This document shows positions 60,801 through 64,000 of a stretch of 64,000 nucleotides of DNA, in pieces. The translations under genes were made by a program, and so were the position numbers. The notes beneath the pieces were generated by a model that was given only the letters and a program-made list of their open reading frames with translations, made no database searches and was not told the origin of the DNA. The DNA lies in NCBI GenBank assembly GCA_008638375.1, contig CM018041.1, positions 1,736,001-1,800,000 of the forward strand, read 5' to 3'. Source of the stretch: Nyssa sinensis. Its lineage: Eukaryota > Streptophyta > Magnoliopsida > Cornales > Nyssaceae. Each line of letters begins with the position of its first letter. The stretch's first letter is position 1.

Positions 60801-63256
60801 TCCAACAGGAACTAAAAATTATCAGTCCTATGAAAAGAGAAAAGAGTAATAATTAAAGTATCATTATATATATATATATATATATATATTCTTAATAAGA
60901 AGGACAAAACAGGAATACAGGCAGAACAAGGTACAGGGGTGACAACATGGAATTTAATGAAACTAGGCAAAACATGCAGACAGTTGCCCAACAAATCTTT
61001 AACCTAATTCTACAGTAATAACCAAACTAATTACATACATATTACAAAAGGAAAAAGAAAAAGAGAATCTAGGATTGGAAATAGAAACTCACCATGAGAA
61101 GGCTGAGGCATCAGAGTGGTTGAGCGTACGCCTTTCATCAGAAACTTTATCCACAGAACCACTAGGATGAGATCTTCTCAAGGAAAGATTCAGTAATGGT
61201 GAAGAATCAAACTTGTTCATGCCATTATTTGAACCAGAGCTTCTGTAACTGCATTTTGAGTAATCATCAAATGCTCCAATCAAGTCAATGGCTTCACTAG
61301 AAGAGTTCCCATGAGCTTGATTGTTATCACAAGCCCCACTGATGATATTAGCATGTCCCCTTTGAGTTCCAGGTTCTTCTCTCTCAGTCATTGTATTGGC
61401 ATCTTTGTAAGCAGCTGCCACTGATCCTAATTCAATAAATGTATCTTCAAATTGTTATCCAACTGATAAGGCAGAAGGGGGTCTACGAAGACAAAGAATT
61501 AGCCAAATTAACAAAATGACAGTGTTTTACCCCCTGCTTCACCATTATGCGCCAGCAATTTTCTATGACATACTTCATGCTTCTGCAATTTCATGCCACT
61601 GGCTGGAGATTTGCTACATTTGAGCTGTGAGGAGTTCTGCATATTTTCCATGCATGCTCTCTCTGCTTCCAAATCTGGCTTTGTACAAGAGCTCTGCACA
61701 AGAGACAAGAAACACCCAGCCTCAACATGAAAATTGTGTTTGAACTGAAAAATAAATTACGTTTACCTACGGGCGCCTAGTAGATTCCAAATAATACATA
61801 CGCAAAATATTTGTAGCACAATATGGAGAAAGCCTCAAGCAATTTAATGTCAGTTAAAGGGCATTAGCATGCAATATGTAAAAGAAACAATTCCAATATG
61901 GTTTTACATACTGTATGAAATAACTTTCTTGTCTAGTTCTCCAAAGCACTTGCAAACAATTATGTTACCACCTCCAAAAATTGCTGGATGGTACCAGAAT
62001 CGAATTCTCAAGTATCCAGACCTTTCAACCCACTAGAAAATCCATGGTCTGGTCCACCATTTTGCAAAAGAAAGTTGAGTGCAGGCGACCTTATATAACT
62101 GATTAAGCACCTAGGCCTATAATCTAAAACAAAACTGCTTTACACACACAACACAAAAGAAAAAATCAACATTCTCGTGTTTTCAAATGTTTTTAGACAT
62201 GTTATCTTATCAGGTCAGTGGGCTGGGTTCTGTTTGATGCAATCATAAATAGGCTGGTTCCACTTAAGGACTAACCCTGAATTATAGATGAGGCAGTTTC
62301 ACTGTTTCAGTAGGCCAGTTTTGGCCCAGTTTCCATCTCACCCACTTCCAACTCTAGTTCAAATGCTATAGGAAAATCAAAACAAATTCTTTTCATTTGA
62401 TAGGGGTTATTTTATCACAAAAACAAATTTGGCTAATCAGTTAAAGAATGTATTTGATTGCCTTGCATGAAGTAACAGAGGAGACTCTAGTTCAACTGCT
62501 ACATGGCACATTTTCTAGTAGAGACATTATAGTAATGTTAGTGATGCATTTTCTGCCTCAAACAGAAAGTCTAGTGAATAAGAAACACTACCTGAGCATC
62601 ACAACCTTTCTCAATGTGTTCTCTATTTCTCTGAATGCAAGCCATATAACCACTTGAGTGATTACTAGCTACATTGTTTTCAGCAGTAGCTTCAACCTTT
62701 TGTTGTGCAACACTCTCATCTTGGCGCACATTTCCACCAGCAGTTGACTGGTAAGACAATATGAAAAACCAAAGACTGTATCAGAGTTAAATTTTAAGTT
62801 AGCAAGACACAATGAAAGTGTTACATGTTGGAGATAAGGATTAGCATACAGTCTTTCTCCTCCAAACATGCTGCCACAAATTTCTCAGCTCATTTTTCCT
62901 TAAAGGCTTGACAAGAAAGTCAGCAGCACCTCTCAACATGCATTTATAAACCATGTTAACTGAATCATGTGAGGACATCACTGCACAATGAGGAAAAAAA
63001 ACATTAAATCTTTAAGCAAAACAAAATAATCAGATAAGTGAAAATTCAAATCAATGTGATGTACATCCTGAAGTTTGCATTGATTATTTCATACTTATAA
63101 CAGGAATATTTTTGCAGATCTCATGCTCCGTGATCAAGGGAAGAAGGGCAAATCCAGATATTGATGGCAGCTCCACTTCTGTCAATATGAGGTCTATGTT
63201 ATGGGGTCTTCCCCTCACTAACTCCCATGCCTTCAAGCCATCAGGAACCGCAGCAA
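57880..63256 (-). CDS. PRR5: PRR5-type pseudo-response regulator (circadian clock), 5' end outside window
   Basis: Seven minus-strand exons joined by GT-AG introns in consistent phase: 63256-63095, 62980-62850, 62747-62592, 61693-61531, 61420-61093, 60598-59835, 57960-57880. Exons 1-2 encode the second half of the pseudo-receiver ([59 protein letters not shown]). The phospho-acceptor Asp is Glu (LTEVELP), as in PRRs. Exon 5 has an EAR-type LNLSLRRS motif, which in PRR5/7/9 recruits TOPLESS repressors. The last two exons encode the CCT domain ([20 protein letters not shown], then [20 protein letters not shown]) and stop at 57880. An extra C at about 60200-60203 shifts the frame in exon 6 upstream of the CCT region. 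First exon(s) lie beyond the right edge. PRR5 is favoured over PRR9 by the C-terminal region. Confidence 0.9.
60864..60890. repeat. (TA)n microsatellite in PRR intron
   Basis: Short TA run in the intron between the fifth and sixth visible PRR exons. Confidence 0.9.
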
Positions 63257-64000
63257 CTGCTCAAACAGAGAAGGAAAATCATTTGCAGTTCCAACTTCCA
63301 AGAGTGATATATCTAAATGAAAGAAGTTGAAAGAAGGTGGATTAAAGCAACTAACAAGTAAAACTAGCCATATACATAGACAAAACTAAAGGTTGGGAGT
63401 TTCAAGTCGCCACGAGCTATGTTGGGAAGAGGAATTTTCCAAAATTCATGTGTGTACACCAAGGCCTTTAACTAGTGTTGATCCTGGCATTGTGGGGTGC
63501 CAAGAGGGGCAGATTAGATAAGACCTAACACTTGGTATTATTTGCACAAAGTGGCCGTCTTCATACTCAAACTTGCATTCTCACAGTTAATAGCCTGAAC
63601 TTTTGCCATTGCACCAAGCAATAGCCCCTCTTCATGTGTGTACACAAAAAGAGAGAAAAAAATCCTTAATCACAGCTAATAAGTACTGAACAAATAAACA
63701 CATGTTTAACCATTGATGCACCCTCAGGTGAGAGTCAATAAATAAAAGTACTTACTAACTCACCAAGGCCTTCACCTGACTATATGTAGTCGGCTACATG
63801 AAGCAAAAACAATGGCAGTAGGTGTGAGTTAATACAAGTTGCAGTGCCACAAATAAGGCCAAAAAAGACACGCATCCTGTTAAAAAAATTAGACTAAACA
63901 TCATGCTTTAACCAAAAATATGACATTTTTTAAACAAGCCAAAAGTGGCAGAGCTAAATAAATGCCAACTTCCTTGAATGAGGAATAGGTAATTCTGATT
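63257..64000 (-). other. probable PRR intron to window edge
   Basis: The receiver-domain exon at 63256 begins at a CAG acceptor in phase with an upstream exon that must encode the first half of the receiver. No such exon is recognisable before 64000, so this is intron containing the SINE-like insertion. Confidence 0.6.
63460..63630 (-). mobile_element. SINE-like insertion in PRR intron
   Basis: A 171-bp block flanked by a perfect 15-bp direct repeat TTCATGTGTGTACAC (63445-63459 and 63631-63645). Read on the minus strand it starts GAGGGGCTATTGCTTGGTGC and continues AATGGCAAAAGTTCAGG, like the head of a common plant tRNA-derived SINE family (TTGGTGCAATGGCAAAGTT). The second box and 3' tail are degenerate. 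The long target duplication supports retroposition. It sits in the intron 5' of the first visible PRR exon. Confidence 0.75.

Overview
This is nuclear DNA from a flowering plant, most likely a core eudicot and plausibly a woody rosid. The evidence is: very AT-rich intergenic DNA full of microsatellites; GT-AG split genes; recognisable plant proteins (TTG1, a DMR6-like oxygenase, an NHL/LEA_2 protein and a PRR5-type clock regulator); and several plant transposon classes. No bacterial-style operons, CRISPR arrays, or rRNA or tRNA genes were seen. The species cannot be fixed from the sequence.

Layout. Positions 1-3062 hold the first two exons of a DMR6-like 2-oxoglutarate oxygenase (minus strand); later exons are not visible before the left edge. 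Positions 3.1-16 kb are gene-poor and hold a dispersed repeat, old tandem duplications and a 1.5-kb CACTA-type element (11549-13084). An intact single-exon TTG1 gene lies at 16221-17243 (plus). Positions 17.3-25.9 kb are non-coding, with tandem duplications, a long hairpin and an hAT-like element. Positions 25.9-44.8 kb hold a cluster of RING-H2 genes: two intact (25960-26505 and 38404-38955) and three broken copies. The cluster is heavily invaded. A 1.03-kb hAT-like element carries a piece of plastid DAHP synthase (27829-28857). A 6.2-kb LTR retrotransposon without gag-pol carries pieces of several unrelated host genes (30649-36817). A 293-bp solo LTR cuts another RING copy (44204-44496). Positions 44.8-53 kb are gene-poor, with a decayed Nudix-like fragment, a probable SINE and a Stowaway-like MITE. 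An NHL gene with a one-base frameshift lies at 53097-53730 (minus). From 57880 to beyond 63256 (minus) lies a PRR5-type gene with seven visible exons, also with a one-base frameshift just upstream of the CCT-domain region; its 5' exon(s) lie beyond the right edge.

The most notable discovery is the 30649-36817 element. It has LTRs of 727 and 670 bp, TG...CA ends, 5-bp target duplications (GTTCT), a primer-binding site and a polypurine tract. Its interior shows no reverse transcriptase or gag. Instead it carries fragments I recognise as XRN 5'-3' exoribonuclease, ribosomal protein L39, the RNA polymerase subunit RPB12, a Bet1-like SNARE, a DUF4220 protein and an NLR-type leucine-rich repeat, plus a Cys-rich 45-bp minisatellite. 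This is the profile of a multi-gene-capturing non-autonomous LTR retrotransposon. Together with the DAHP synthase-bearing hAT-like element 2 kb away, it makes the RING cluster a local hot spot of gene-fragment transduplication.

The genes do not form a pathway: TTG1 (epidermal fate and flavonoids), PRR5 (clock), NHL and DMR6-like (defence) and RING-H2 (ubiquitination) are simply neighbours. The two single-base frameshifts in otherwise well-conserved genes could be real lesions or leftover assembly indels.
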